Source: Clostridiales bacterium
GTDB lineage: Bacteria; Bacillota; Clostridia; Oscillospirales; Acutalibacteraceae
Assembly (NCBI GenBank): GCA_022791355.1
Contig: JAAVYX010000105.1
Coordinates: forward strand, 1 to 15,705
Direction: 5' to 3'
Length of the DNA stretch: 15,705 bases
The number at the start of each line of letters is the position of its first letter. Position 1 is the stretch's first letter. The position numbers and the translations under genes were made by a program. The notes beneath the pieces are model-generated. The model was not told where the DNA came from. It saw only the letters and a list, made by a program, of their open reading frames with translations, and ran no database searches. This document shows, piece after piece, positions 1 to 7,167 of the stretch.

Positions 1-3000
1 CGGGCCAGCACCTTACAGGCCTCCATCACGTCCTGGATGGTGACCTTCCCATCCTTATTCAGATCGCCGGGCAGGACGCCTTCGTCGGGGATCAGACCGT
101 GGATGGCGTCTAACAGTTCGGTCCAGGCGGCGGTCACCTCGTCTTCAGAGGCGTCGACCCGGTTATAAACCTGCCGGGCCTTGAGATAGGCCAGATCAAA
201 GGTCCGCCGGGCGCGCTCGGACGCGCCCGCGTAATCCCCGCTTTCCTGGACCGCCTCGGCCTCCCGCAGGACGATTTCCAAAGCCTTTTTGCCGTTTTCG
301 GCGGTGGAGGCCACCTTGGTCACGGTAAGGGTATAGGTCTTGCCGCCGACCCCCAGGGTCAACTTCTGCCCGTCCCTTACGGCGATAGCCGCCGATTCTT
401 GTCCCGACTGCACGGATTTACCCTCTATCGTAACCGCCGACCCGTCCGCGGTCAGGGGGGTAAAGGTCAGGGAAGCGGTATCGCCGGGAATCTTTGCCGT
501 ATAATCGCCGGTATCCACATGGAAGACGGGATCCAGCGCGCCGCCCTTTACGCCCAGGGTCAAAAGCGCCTTTTGGGGTTCGTTCTTTGCGGGCGGGCGA
601 TAGACCTCGATTTCACTGAGCTGTAAACGGTAGCTATTGCCGTCCGAACCCTTTTCCCGCAGACTCTCGGCGTTCAGCCGGACATACCGGGCCTTTCGGG
701 TCTCAAAACCAAAGGAGATGGGACCGTATACCGGCAGGGAATAATCGGTTTCCTCGGCGACCACGGTCCAGTCCTTCCCGTCGGGCGAGACCTCCACCGT
801 GAAGTCCACTGGGAAGCCGTAGCCCAGCCATTGACCGTTTTGCAGACTGCTGGCCGGATAGAAAACCGCCTGATTGATATCGGCCGCCTCGCCCAGGTCA
901 ACTTGTATCCATTCGCTGTGATTCTTATCCGGCGTACCCGCGCTAGAGTAGCCCACATACTCGCCGGCCTGCCGGCCCTCGTTTTTCCGGTTTCCGTCGG
1001 TGACGTATTTGACGCCCCAGCCCCAGTAGTCGTCCTCGTGGGTAGAGGAGGCCTTGGCCGTTTTGCCCAAGGCCAGATTCTCATAAACGGCGTTATCCAG
1101 CGCCTTGTCCATTTTTTCCAGCTGCTCGTGGGCTGCGGCCAGCTGCGCGTCGCCCGCCGACGTGTCGGCGGCCAACAGCCGGGCGGTTTCCAAGGCGGAC
1201 CGGTAGGCAAGCCAGGCCTCGGGCTGATAAAAGCCCTCCTGCCTCAGGGTCTGGCTGGCTTCCACAGCCGCCCGCAGCGCCTGTCGGGCCTGGCTGCCCA
1301 CGATCCATTCCAAAACCGCCATCAGGGAATCCCGGGCGGCATTTACCTGCTTCTGGGACGCCTGCTTGTCGGCCAGAACCTTGCGGGCCTCGGTCAGAGC
1401 GTCGTTCAGAACCGGGATATTCTCGGCCTCGTATTTTTCCGCGTCGGCAACGGCCGCTTCCAGGGAGAGGATATAAAGCTCGTTTAAATCCGTGCCGGTC
1501 ACAAAGGTATATGCGCCCGAGCCGATGGTGACGGCCACCTGTCCGTCCTCCAGCGCCACCCTTTCCACGCCAGGGAAACCGGCGGAGAGGGCCTGCCCGT
1601 CCAGGGTCACGCTCTCCTTACGGGCGGTGGGCAGCAGCACCTTGGCCGTTGCCCCAAAGGGTACGGTGACGGTCAGATCGGCCCCGCCGTCCTCCCGCAG
1701 CTCCCAGGCCGACCCGGCACCGCCTCTGGGGGTCTGGATGCGGGCGCTGACCCGGTCCAAATCGCCGATCATGTAGGGCTGAACGGTAAAGCTCTTATAG
1801 CCGTCCTCGATCTCCTTGATACCGGCCAGATGAGAATAGAACCACTCGTCGTAGGTGCCTAAGAAGTAGTGGTCCAAGGAACGGGTGGTGGATTCCCACA
1901 TCTCCCAGGTGCCCTTGGCGTTGTTCTCCACCCAGAAGCCCCAACTGGGATAGGTGTCCTGGGTGGCGATACGGTAGGCGACGTCGGCGTGGCCGTAGTC
2001 GCAGAGGACGGGGAGAATATACCGGGTGCCCACGCAGCCGGTATCCAGATGGTAGTCCTTCTCGACGATATCCTTTACCAGACTGTTTACCACACTGTCC
2101 ACATATTCGCCAGGCACCAGGCCGAAGGCCAGGGGTACGAGCTGGGAGGTCTGCCGGTACTGGGTGCGGGAGCCGATTTGGGTCCAGGTCGTGGTCTGGT
2201 AATAGCCCTTATCCTTTAGGTAAAACTTCTCATTGAAGGCCTTATAGATGTTTTCCATGGCGGCCCGGTACTCTTGGGCGTCGTTATGCCTGCGCAGGCC
2301 GTCGGCAAAGGAGGCCATGGCCTCCAGCATACCGTAGACGTATGCGGTGCCGGCGATGCCCGAGCCCTCGGACACGTTTTCGTTATACTGCGCGTTGGGG
2401 TCGGAGCCGCCTACCGGGGCCACCCAGTCGGCCAGCTGGCCGTCCTGCCAGACCCAGCCGTTCTTTTTGATTTCGTCTATGTCCTTGAGGGCGTACCGGC
2501 GCATCACGCCGTACTGCTCCTCTGTATAGCTGCCGGCGCCGAAATAGGCGGCCAGGTCTCGCACGCCGTAGACAAACAGGGTGTTCCATACGGGGGTGTT
2601 GTCGATCCACCAGTCGGCGGTGGGGACGGCCACCGGCACGGTGCCGTAATGCTCGAACCCGTCCTCCATGACCTCGATGAAGCCGGGCAGGCAGCCGGGC
2701 ATATCGAAGTTATACATCAGGGAGCCCAAAGAGACGTTGGCGTCCCCCGTCCAGCCCATCTTTTCCAGCAGGGGGTCGCAGTGCTCGCCCTGGAAATTGT
2801 CGGCCATGGCGGTGACCATCATTTTGTGCAGGCGGTTGAAAAGGGGATTGGAGCTGTCGAATTCCGAGATGATATCCACGTCGTTGGACACCCGGTAAAT
2901 GATCACGTCGCCGGCCGTCAGCTGGCCGTCGTAGCCGTCGATCTGGATATACGCAAAGCCCTTGTAGCTGAATTTGGGCTCGTAGGTCTCGTTTTCCCGG

Positions 3001-4787
3001 CCGGCCGAGGTGTAGACGTCCTGCTGGAGATAGGCGTGGGGCCACCAGTTGCCGATTTCCCCGTCCCCGCCGCCGTACAGCTTGACCGAGCCGTCGGCAT
3101 TCAGCTTTTGGCCGTAGGTGATATGGATTTTGTCCCCGGACTGCTGGTTGATATGCATAAGCCTGATCCAGCCGGAGGCCATTTCGGGGCACTGGACCCG
3201 CCAGGATCCTTCGCCCAGCTTTACAATGGTCTCGGGCGCAAAGGAGGCCACCCGTTTGACCGGTTTTTTCATCTGGGCCCGCAGCTCACCCAAGGGCTTA
3301 TCGACGATTTGAGCCGCTTTCCAGCCGCTCTCGTCAAAACCGGGCTGGGACCAGCCGGGCATTTCCAGCCGGGCGTCGTACACGTCGCCGTAGTACATGC
3401 TGTTGGCCGTGATGGGACCCTCCTGGGTCAGCTTCCAGCTTTCATCCGACAAAACGGTTTGGGCGGAGCCGTCGGCATAACGGATTTCCAGCCGGAAAAG
3501 CAGCTTGGGGTTGTCCCGCCACTTGGCCGCCGGCCAGTTCCACACCCCGCCGATTTCGTTATAATAGCTGTTGCCCAGCTCCACGCCTATGGCGTTATTC
3601 CCCTTTTGCAGCAGCCCGGTCACGTCGAAGGTTCGGTAGAGCACCGTCTCGTCGTACTGGGTGGTGTAGGGGTTGAGCAGGCTGTCGTCGGGGCTTTGGC
3701 CGTTGAGCTGCAAATCAAAGAAGCCCAGTCCGCAGATGTAGGCGAAGGCCTCCTTGATATCGCCCTTTGCCTGAAACTCCTTGCGCAGCATGACCGCCGC
3801 CCGGGAGTTCCCCCCCTCCAGGGACACGCCCTCCCCCCAGGGGGATTCCCCGAAGGACACCTGCCGGTCGGGAGCCTGCCAGCCGCTGTCGTCGAAGGAG
3901 AGGCCGGTCCAGCCGGCCGCCTCGGCCGTACCCACCTTCCAGGTGCCGTCCGACAGGATGGTATCCTTGCTGCCGTCGGTATAGGTCACCTGAATCTTGG
4001 CCGCCATACCGGCGTAGCCGGCGGCGGTATTAGTGGCCTTTATGGCCACGACGTTCTCCCGTTTCGCGTCGTCCGTAAGGTCGCAGGCGCCGCCGGTGGA
4101 CCAGGTGGAGGTGGAGCTTATCTCCTTTCCGTTAAAGTAGAGGGTGGCCTTATCGTCGGCCGTAAAGCCTATGTATAGGCTTTGGACCTGCTTGTCTGCG
4201 GCCAGGGAAAAGCCCTTGCGGAAATACTGGTCGCCGGCCGGAACCCCGGCAAAGCCGGCCGAACCGGCCTTCCAGATCCACTTGGTTCCGGTGAGGTCCA
4301 GCTCAACCGTCTTCTTGGGTATGCCGATCCACTTGCCTTCCCATTCCTTTGCATCAAGTACGCCGGTGGAGAACCGGGCGACGGGACTAACGGCCGACCC
4401 GCCGGCCCCGTCCCAAACCGTGACCCGCCAGTAATAGGCGGTACGGCCGGCAAGGGCCTTACCCTCATAGGGCAGGTCCAGGGTCTCCTCCGAGGCCTTT
4501 TTGCCCGAATCCCACACGTCTCCCTTCCCCTGTTCGGCCAGCGCCCGGCTGGTGGACAGGACGATCTGATAGGCCGTCTGCTTTTCTCCCTTGCCCGTAC
4601 CCCGCACCGTCCAGCTGAAGGCGGGGGTACGGTCGATTCCCAGGGGCTCGGCGAGGGCGCAGACCTTGAGACCGTCGACGGTCGGCTTGGAGACGGCCGC
4701 CGCCCCGCCCATGGAAAGCGCCCCCATGGGGGCCAGCAACAGGGCCGATAAAAAGGCGCTGAAAATGCGCTTAAATGGAGGCTTCAT
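1..4787 (-). CDS. Secreted multidomain alpha-L-rhamnosidase (GH78) with dockerin, 3' end cut by window edge
   Basis: This is a retaining-type reading of 1595 codons that is open to the left edge. It should release terminal L-rhamnose from plant glycans outside the cell. Residues 1-31 form a signal peptide (basic start, then a Leu/Ala-rich core). Residues 33-152 match the Ig-like start of GH78 enzymes (PLGID, PAFSW, QTAYQIV, EWEGKWIG). Two jelly-roll domains follow (about 155-315, possibly CBM67-like, and 327-490), then a sandwich (about 500-630) and the catalytic (alpha/alpha)6 barrel (about 636-980). E675 and W679 in EKMGWTGD fit the general acid motif, and WEMWE at 961-965 fits the region of the base. 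A C-terminal sandwich ends near 1070. FIVAR-like helices lie at about 1099-1159, 1171-1230 and 1498-1565, an F5/8 type C (discoidin) domain at 1237-1396, a cadherin-like sandwich at about 1403-1492, and the first dockerin repeat (GDLNKDGKVTIQD) from 1574. The start has AAAAGGAG 9 nt upstream. It is probably co-transcribed with the AraC gene. Confidence 0.93.
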   Translation of the reverse strand, partial: MKPPFKRIFSAFLSALLLAPMGALSMGGAAAVSKPTVDGLKVCALAEPLGIDRTPAFSWTVRGTGKGEKQTAYQIVLSTSRALAEQGKGDVWDSGKKASEETLDLPYEGKALAGRTAYYWRVTVWDGAGGSAVSPVARFSTGVLDAKEWEGKWIGIPKKTVELDLTGTKWIWKAGSAGFAGVPAGDQYFRKGFSLAADKQVQSLYIGFTADDKATLYFNGKEISSTSTWSTGGACDLTDDAKRENVVAIKATNTAAGYAGMAAKIQVTYTDGSKDTILSDGTWKVGTAEAAGWTGLSFDDSGWQAPDRQVSFGESPWGEGVSLEGGNSRAAVMLRKEFQAKGDIKEAFAYICGLGFFDLQLNGQSPDDSLLNPYTTQYDETVLYRTFDVTGLLQKGNNAIGVELGNSYYNEIGGVWNWPAAKWRDNPKLLFRLEIRYADGSAQTVLSDESWKLTQEGPITANSMYYGDVYDARLEMPGWSQPGFDESGWKAAQIVDKPLGELRAQMKKPVKRVASFAPETIVKLGEGSWRVQCPEMASGWIRLMHINQQSGDKIHITYGQKLNADGSVKLYGGGDGEIGNWWPHAYLQQDVYTSAGRENETYEPKFSYKGFAYIQIDGYDGQLTAGDVIIYRVSNDVDIISEFDSSNPLFNRLHKMMVTAMADNFQGEHCDPLLEKMGWTGDANVSLGSLMYNFDMPGCLPGFIEVMEDGFEHYGTVPVAVPTADWWIDNTPVWNTLFVYGVRDLAAYFGAGSYTEEQYGVMRRYALKDIDEIKKNGWVWQDGQLADWVAPVGGSDPNAQYNENVSEGSGIAGTAYVYGMLEAMASFADGLRRHNDAQEYRAAMENIYKAFNEKFYLKDKGYYQTTTWTQIGSRTQYRQTSQLVPLAFGLVPGEYVDSVVNSLVKDIVEKDYHLDTGCVGTRYILPVLCDYGHADVAYRIATQDTYPSWGFWVENNAKGTWEMWESTTRSLDHYFLGTYDEWFYSHLAGIKEIEDGYKSFTVQPYMIGDLDRVSARIQTPRGGAGSAWELREDGGADLTVTVPFGATAKVLLPTARKESVTLDGQALSAGFPGVERVALEDGQVAVTIGSGAYTFVTGTDLNELYILSLEAAVADAEKYEAENIPVLNDALTEARKVLADKQASQKQVNAARDSLMAVLEWIVGSQARQALRAAVEASQTLRQEGFYQPEAWLAYRSALETARLLAADTSAGDAQLAAAHEQLEKMDKALDNAVYENLALGKTAKASSTHEDDYWGWGVKYVTDGNRKNEGRQAGEYVGYSSAGTPDKNHSEWIQVDLGEAADINQAVFYPASSLQNGQWLGYGFPVDFTVEVSPDGKDWTVVAEETDYSLPVYGPISFGFETRKARYVRLNAESLREKGSDGNSYRLQLSEIEVYRPPAKNEPQKALLTLGVKGGALDPVFHVDTGDYTAKIPGDTASLTFTPLTADGSAVTIEGKSVQSGQESAAIAVRDGQKLTLGVGGKTYTLTVTKVASTAENGKKALEIVLREAEAVQESGDYAGASERARRTFDLAYLKARQVYNRVDASEDEVTAAWTELLDAIHGLIPDEGVLPGDLNKDGKVTIQDVMEACKVLA

Positions 4788-4901
4788 ATGTATTGACTCC
4801 TTTTCTCATTGTGGGCAGACATGTCAAAACAGTACCCGTCCGCCCCATATTTTCAGTATACAGAAAGGAGTCCCCAAATACACGGGGGCTTTCAAAGGGA
4901 T

Positions 4902-5798
4902 TTAGGGGGTGATGCAACGCTGTGGTTTTTCCGATAGTCGCCGGGGGTGCCTCCCCTGTACCCGCCGGAAAACCTGATAAAAAAATTTCAGGTCGCCGTA
5001 CCCCACCCTGGCGGCGATATCGCTCACCGAAAGGCGGGTGTTCACCAGTAAATCGCAGGCCGTATGCACCCGAACGTTCTGCTGCATACGGATCATGGTC
5101 ATGCCGGTGATCTCCTTGAAAATCTTACGGAAGTAATTAACGCTTAAAAAGGCCCGGTCGGCCAGCTTCCCGCAGGGGATTTCCTCATCGAAATGCTGGC
5201 GGATATAGCTGGCCGCCTCCTGCACCACCAGCCGGTTGTAAACCGACGGATTCTGCCGCTGGGCCTCGTCCTTTTTATACAGCCGGAAGATGTAGATCAT
5301 CAGCTTCATCAAATTGGCCTTAAGCATCTGCTCATACCCGTTTTCCCGGGACTCGTACTCCCGCCGTATCTCGTAGAACAAGGACCGGATCTCAGCGGCA
5401 GACGCGCCGGTAAGCCTGATATAGCCCTTGGGATCGTCGTCGGCCGAAAGGGAGTAGAACAGATAGTGATAGGCCACGTCAACAAAGTCCTTGCAGTCCT
5501 TGAAGGAAGGGTCCAGAGTCGGGGGCTGAAACAGGCAGTTGTAGACCCGCAGGGGCCGGTCCCCGTCGGCGATGAAGGCGTGCACGATATGGGGGTCGAA
5601 AAGGAACAGGTCGCCCTCGGAAATCCGTTCCTCCCGGCCGTTCAGAATGTGGACGCCGCTGCCCGCGTCAATATAGGCCGCCTCGATAAAGTCGTCGTGG
5701 GAGTGGGCGGGATGACGGCCCTGTATCTCGTCTACCAGAATGCGTATCTCCTCCCCCGCCCGCACATAGGCGGAAAAGCGCAGACGCTCATGCTGCAC
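4902..5798 (-). CDS. AraC-family transcriptional regulator
   Basis: A 298-residue regulator. The N-terminal cupin-like sensor (about 1-140) shows HPAHSHDDFIEA and EGDLFLFDPHIVHAF, the usual ligand-binding barrel of sugar-responsive AraC proteins. The C-terminal 190-290 region carries two helix-turn-helix units: KLADRAFLSVNYFRKIFKEI, and then SVSDIAARVGYGD followed by FFYQVFRRVQGRHPRRL. The start is a GTG: AAGGAGGG lies 10 nt upstream, and no in-frame ATG is placed as well (the nearby ATG at 5791 is out of frame). Its stop is 114 bp before the rhamnosidase start on the same strand, and no terminator hairpin is visible between them. A role in activating the rhamnosidase in response to rhamnose or a related sugar is inferred from position only. 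The effector cannot be read from the sequence. Confidence 0.93.
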   Translation of the reverse strand: MQHERLRFSAYVRAGEEIRILVDEIQGRHPAHSHDDFIEAAYIDAGSGVHILNGREERISEGDLFLFDPHIVHAFIADGDRPLRVYNCLFQPPTLDPSFKDCKDFVDVAYHYLFYSLSADDDPKGYIRLTGASAAEIRSLFYEIRREYESRENGYEQMLKANLMKLMIYIFRLYKKDEAQRQNPSVYNRLVVQEAASYIRQHFDEEIPCGKLADRAFLSVNYFRKIFKEITGMTMIRMQQNVRVHTACDLLVNTRLSVSDIAARVGYGDLKFFYQVFRRVQGRHPRRLSEKPQRCITP

Positions 5799-5831
5799 GA
5801 TGTTTTGTCCCTCCTTGCGTCTTGAATGTCC

Positions 5832-5972
5832 TTATAGCCCGTTTAAAATATCGTTTAGATAGCCTTTGGCGCGGCGTATATGCAAAAGCTGCTGTTGGCC
5901 GCTGATTTCACGCTCAATGGTCACATAGGAATCATACCCCAGACCGCGCAGTTCCTCGCCTGACAATCCGTC
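5832..5972 (-). pseudogene. C-terminal relic of a sugar phosphate isomerase/epimerase (TIM barrel)
   Basis: Minus-strand reading gives 46 codons ending in TAA at 5832-5834, with the segments EELRGLGYDSYVTIEREISG and AKGYLNDILNGL. This is the typical last strand and helix of xylose-isomerase-like (AP endonuclease 2 type) sugar isomerases, where a GYDGYVTIEREI-like stretch is followed by an AKxYLxxIL helix. An in-frame TAA at 5973-5975 closes the frame upstream, and no start codon with an SD is present. The rest of a normal protein of about 280 residues is absent. The relic stop lies 33 bp before the AraC GTG, so the gene once probably headed the same operon. The identification rests on a short stretch but a characteristic one. 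Confidence 0.7.
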
Positions 5973-6036
5973 TTACCCTGCCCAGTGGCAGCCTCCCGGC
6001 CTTAAGCCTGTTCCCAAAGCTAAACGTGCGGATTTT

Positions 6037-6074
6037 CAGCAAATTTTAGCCGAATACAAGGCAAAAATTTGCTG
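6037..6074. repeat. Long inverted repeat (stem-loop)
   Basis: CAGCAAATTTT at 6037-6047 is the exact reverse complement of 6064-6074. After one mismatch (6048/6063) the stem continues with GCC at 6049-6051 pairing GGC at 6060-6062, leaving the loop GAATACAA. A partly similar stretch (GCAAATTTT, then CGAATAC) recurs at about 6150-6178. No T-run follows on either strand, so it does not look like a classic terminator. Its role is unknown. Confidence 0.75.
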
Positions 6075-6236
6075 GATAGACGCGCATTGGGGCGTAAGCG
6101 TACAGGTCTTATGTCATGACCGTATAAGGGTAGAATCCATCCTTCGTGTGCAAATTTTTTATATTTGGTCGAATACGCCCAGTTCGTCCATAGGATTTTC
6201 TTTTCCGTAAAAAATCGGGCTGGCGGTATGGCGCAA

Positions 6237-6265
6237 TTGACCTGATTTATAGTGTAACATATATT
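6237..6265 (+). promoter_or_regulatory. Candidate sigma-70 type promoter (distal) for the folate operon
   Basis: TTGACC at 6237-6242 and TATATT at 6260-6265 are separated by 17 bp, in an AT-rich stretch about 330 bp before folE. The fit to the consensus is good, but AT-rich sequence gives chance hits. There is no experimental support. Confidence 0.4.
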
Positions 6266-6312
6266 TAAACATAGAAAAATATTTTTTTGCTCCGAGCCTT
6301 TCATAAAGGCGG

Positions 6313-6341
6313 TTGGATAAGCTTATGGGATGTGGTATAAT
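6313..6341 (+). promoter_or_regulatory. Candidate extended -10 promoter (proximal) for the folate operon and small ORF
   Basis: TTGGAT at 6313-6318 and a perfect TATAAT at 6336-6341 are spaced by 17 bp, with TGG just before the -10 box giving an extended -10. It would start transcription near 6348, ahead of the 51-codon open frame and folE. This is the best promoter match I found in the window. Confidence 0.6.
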
Positions 6342-6362
6342 GTCCGCAAAGCGGATATTATA
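6336..6362. promoter_or_regulatory. Palindrome overlapping the -10 box, candidate operator
   Basis: TATAATGTCCGC (6336-6347) and GCGGATATTATA (6351-6362) are 12-bp inverted arms around AAA, with one G/T position out of register. The left arm contains the -10 box and the right arm lies just after the expected start. The full hairpin would therefore not be transcribed from this promoter, which favours a protein-binding site over an RNA structure. The binding protein is unknown. Confidence 0.5.
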
Positions 6363-6370
6363 CCCGAAGG

Positions 6371-6526
6371 ATGGCCCCGCGCCTATGCGCTCTGCTAGGC
6401 AAGGAAAAGGACGTCGCGCTTCGCGATCAGGTACGAGAGGGTCCATGCAAGAAGCCCCGGCGCAAAGCCTCTATCTTAGCCAAAAAGAAAAGGAAACCTC
6501 CCTCCCAACTAAACAAAATAAGGTAA
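6371..6526 (+). repeat. Repeat copy E: 51-codon open frame of the dispersed family
   Basis: The open frame runs from ATG at 6371 to TAA at 6524-6526. It contains KEKDVALRDQV and a lysine/arginine-rich tail (AKKKRKPPSQLNKIR). Bases about 6401-6500 align with copy B at the right edge (shared GTCGCGCT, GATC.GGTA, CCGGCGC.AA.CCTC). GAAGG abuts the ATG, which is too close for a good ribosome binding site. It may be a decayed gene, a tiny basic protein or a non-coding repeat. The strong promoter just upstream is the only argument for expression. Confidence 0.45.
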
Positions 6527-6591
6527 TCAACCACAAAATATCCTATTAGCAAAAAGCAATAAATTGCACGATATAAAGAAGGATGATGGAA

Positions 6592-7152
6592 ATGGATTTA
6601 AAACGCATCGAGGCCGCGGTAAGAGAAATCCTGCTGGCCGTGGGCGAGGACCCCGACCGGCCGGGCATCGTCGAAACCCCCCGGCGGGTAGCTGAAATGT
6701 ATACCGAGGTTCTGGGCGGCCTGGACGCAGACCCCGCCCAACACATTAAAATCTTTGACGAGGCCGGGTCGGATGAAATGGTCACCGTGCGGGACATCCC
6801 GCTCTATTCCATGTGCGAGCATCATCTGCTCCCCTTTATCGGGGTGGCCCACATCGCCTACATTCCAAACGGCGGAAGGGTCATCGGCCTTTCCAAGCTG
6901 GCCCGGATCGTGGACTGCTTCGCCCGCCGCCCCCAGCTTCAGGAACGCCTGACCGCCCAAATCGCAGACTTTTTGTACGAACAGCTCCAGCCCCAGGGGG
7001 TGGCCGTCATCATAGAGGCCGAGCATCTGTGCATGACCATGCGGGGGGCCAGGGCCGCCGGCGCGCGAACCCAGACCTCGGCCATGCGGGGTCGTATGCG
7101 GGCCGACGCCAGAAGCCGGGGCGAGGTCATGTCCCTGCTGACCGGCAAGTAG
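6592..7152 (+). CDS. folE: GTP cyclohydrolase I
   Basis: Converts GTP to 7,8-dihydroneopterin triphosphate, the first step of tetrahydrofolate synthesis, in the cytoplasm. The 186 residues match the usual single-domain length. Zinc ligands are visible as C75 and H78 in SMCEHHLLPF and C147 in EHLCMTMRG. GRVIGLSKLARIVDCFARR is the family signature next to the active site. I place the start at 6592 rather than at the ATGs at 6583 or 6586, because AAAGAAGG at 6575-6582 gives a spacing of 9 nt only for the third ATG. It is the first gene of a folE-folP-folBK operon, 15 nt before folP, with promoters proposed at 6237-6341. The C-terminal tail after TSAMRG is slightly long but otherwise ordinary. 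Confidence 0.97.
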   Translation: MDLKRIEAAVREILLAVGEDPDRPGIVETPRRVAEMYTEVLGGLDADPAQHIKIFDEAGSDEMVTVRDIPLYSMCEHHLLPFIGVAHIAYIPNGGRVIGLSKLARIVDCFARRPQLQERLTAQIADFLYEQLQPQGVAVIIEAEHLCMTMRGARAAGARTQTSAMRGRMRADARSRGEVMSLLTGK

Positions 7153-7167
7153 AAAGGAGGAGCCGCC

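Larger units (their letters stand above)
5976..6591. other. Intergenic region between the regulator operon and folE
   Basis: About 600 bp without a convincing gene. It holds, left to right: a long AT-rich inverted repeat (6037-6074), AT-rich sequence with two plus-strand promoter candidates (6237-6265 and 6313-6341), a palindrome over the second -10 box, and repeat copy E, a 51-codon open frame (6371-6526). Base composition drops sharply relative to the flanking genes between about 6130 and 6300. I found no match to the tetrahydrofolate riboswitch ahead of folE. Confidence 0.7.

Noticed and set aside
2274..4178. A 634-codon open frame on the plus strand
   Set aside because: It is the complement of the rhamnosidase gene. 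Its protein is low-complexity Gly/Val/His-rich, shows no family motif and lacks a ribosome binding site, while the minus frame has a full domain series.
4822..4827. Minus-strand TTGACA before the rhamnosidase
   Set aside because: No acceptable -10 box at 16-19 bp. Transcription from the AraC gene is as likely.
5193..5825. A 210-codon plus-strand frame over the AraC gene
   Set aside because: Complement of a gene with clear cupin and helix-turn-helix motifs. High GC makes such antisense frames long by chance.
6020..6446. Two overlapping minus-strand frames of 94 and 95 codons in the AT-rich spacer
   Set aside because: They overlap each other in different frames, cross the inverted repeat and the promoter candidates, and show no recognisable motif or ribosome binding site.
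6300..6591. Possible tetrahydrofolate riboswitch before folE
   Set aside because: I looked for the conserved pieces of the known class and did not find them. The visible structure is a promoter palindrome and a small TCGCG/CGCGA hairpin.
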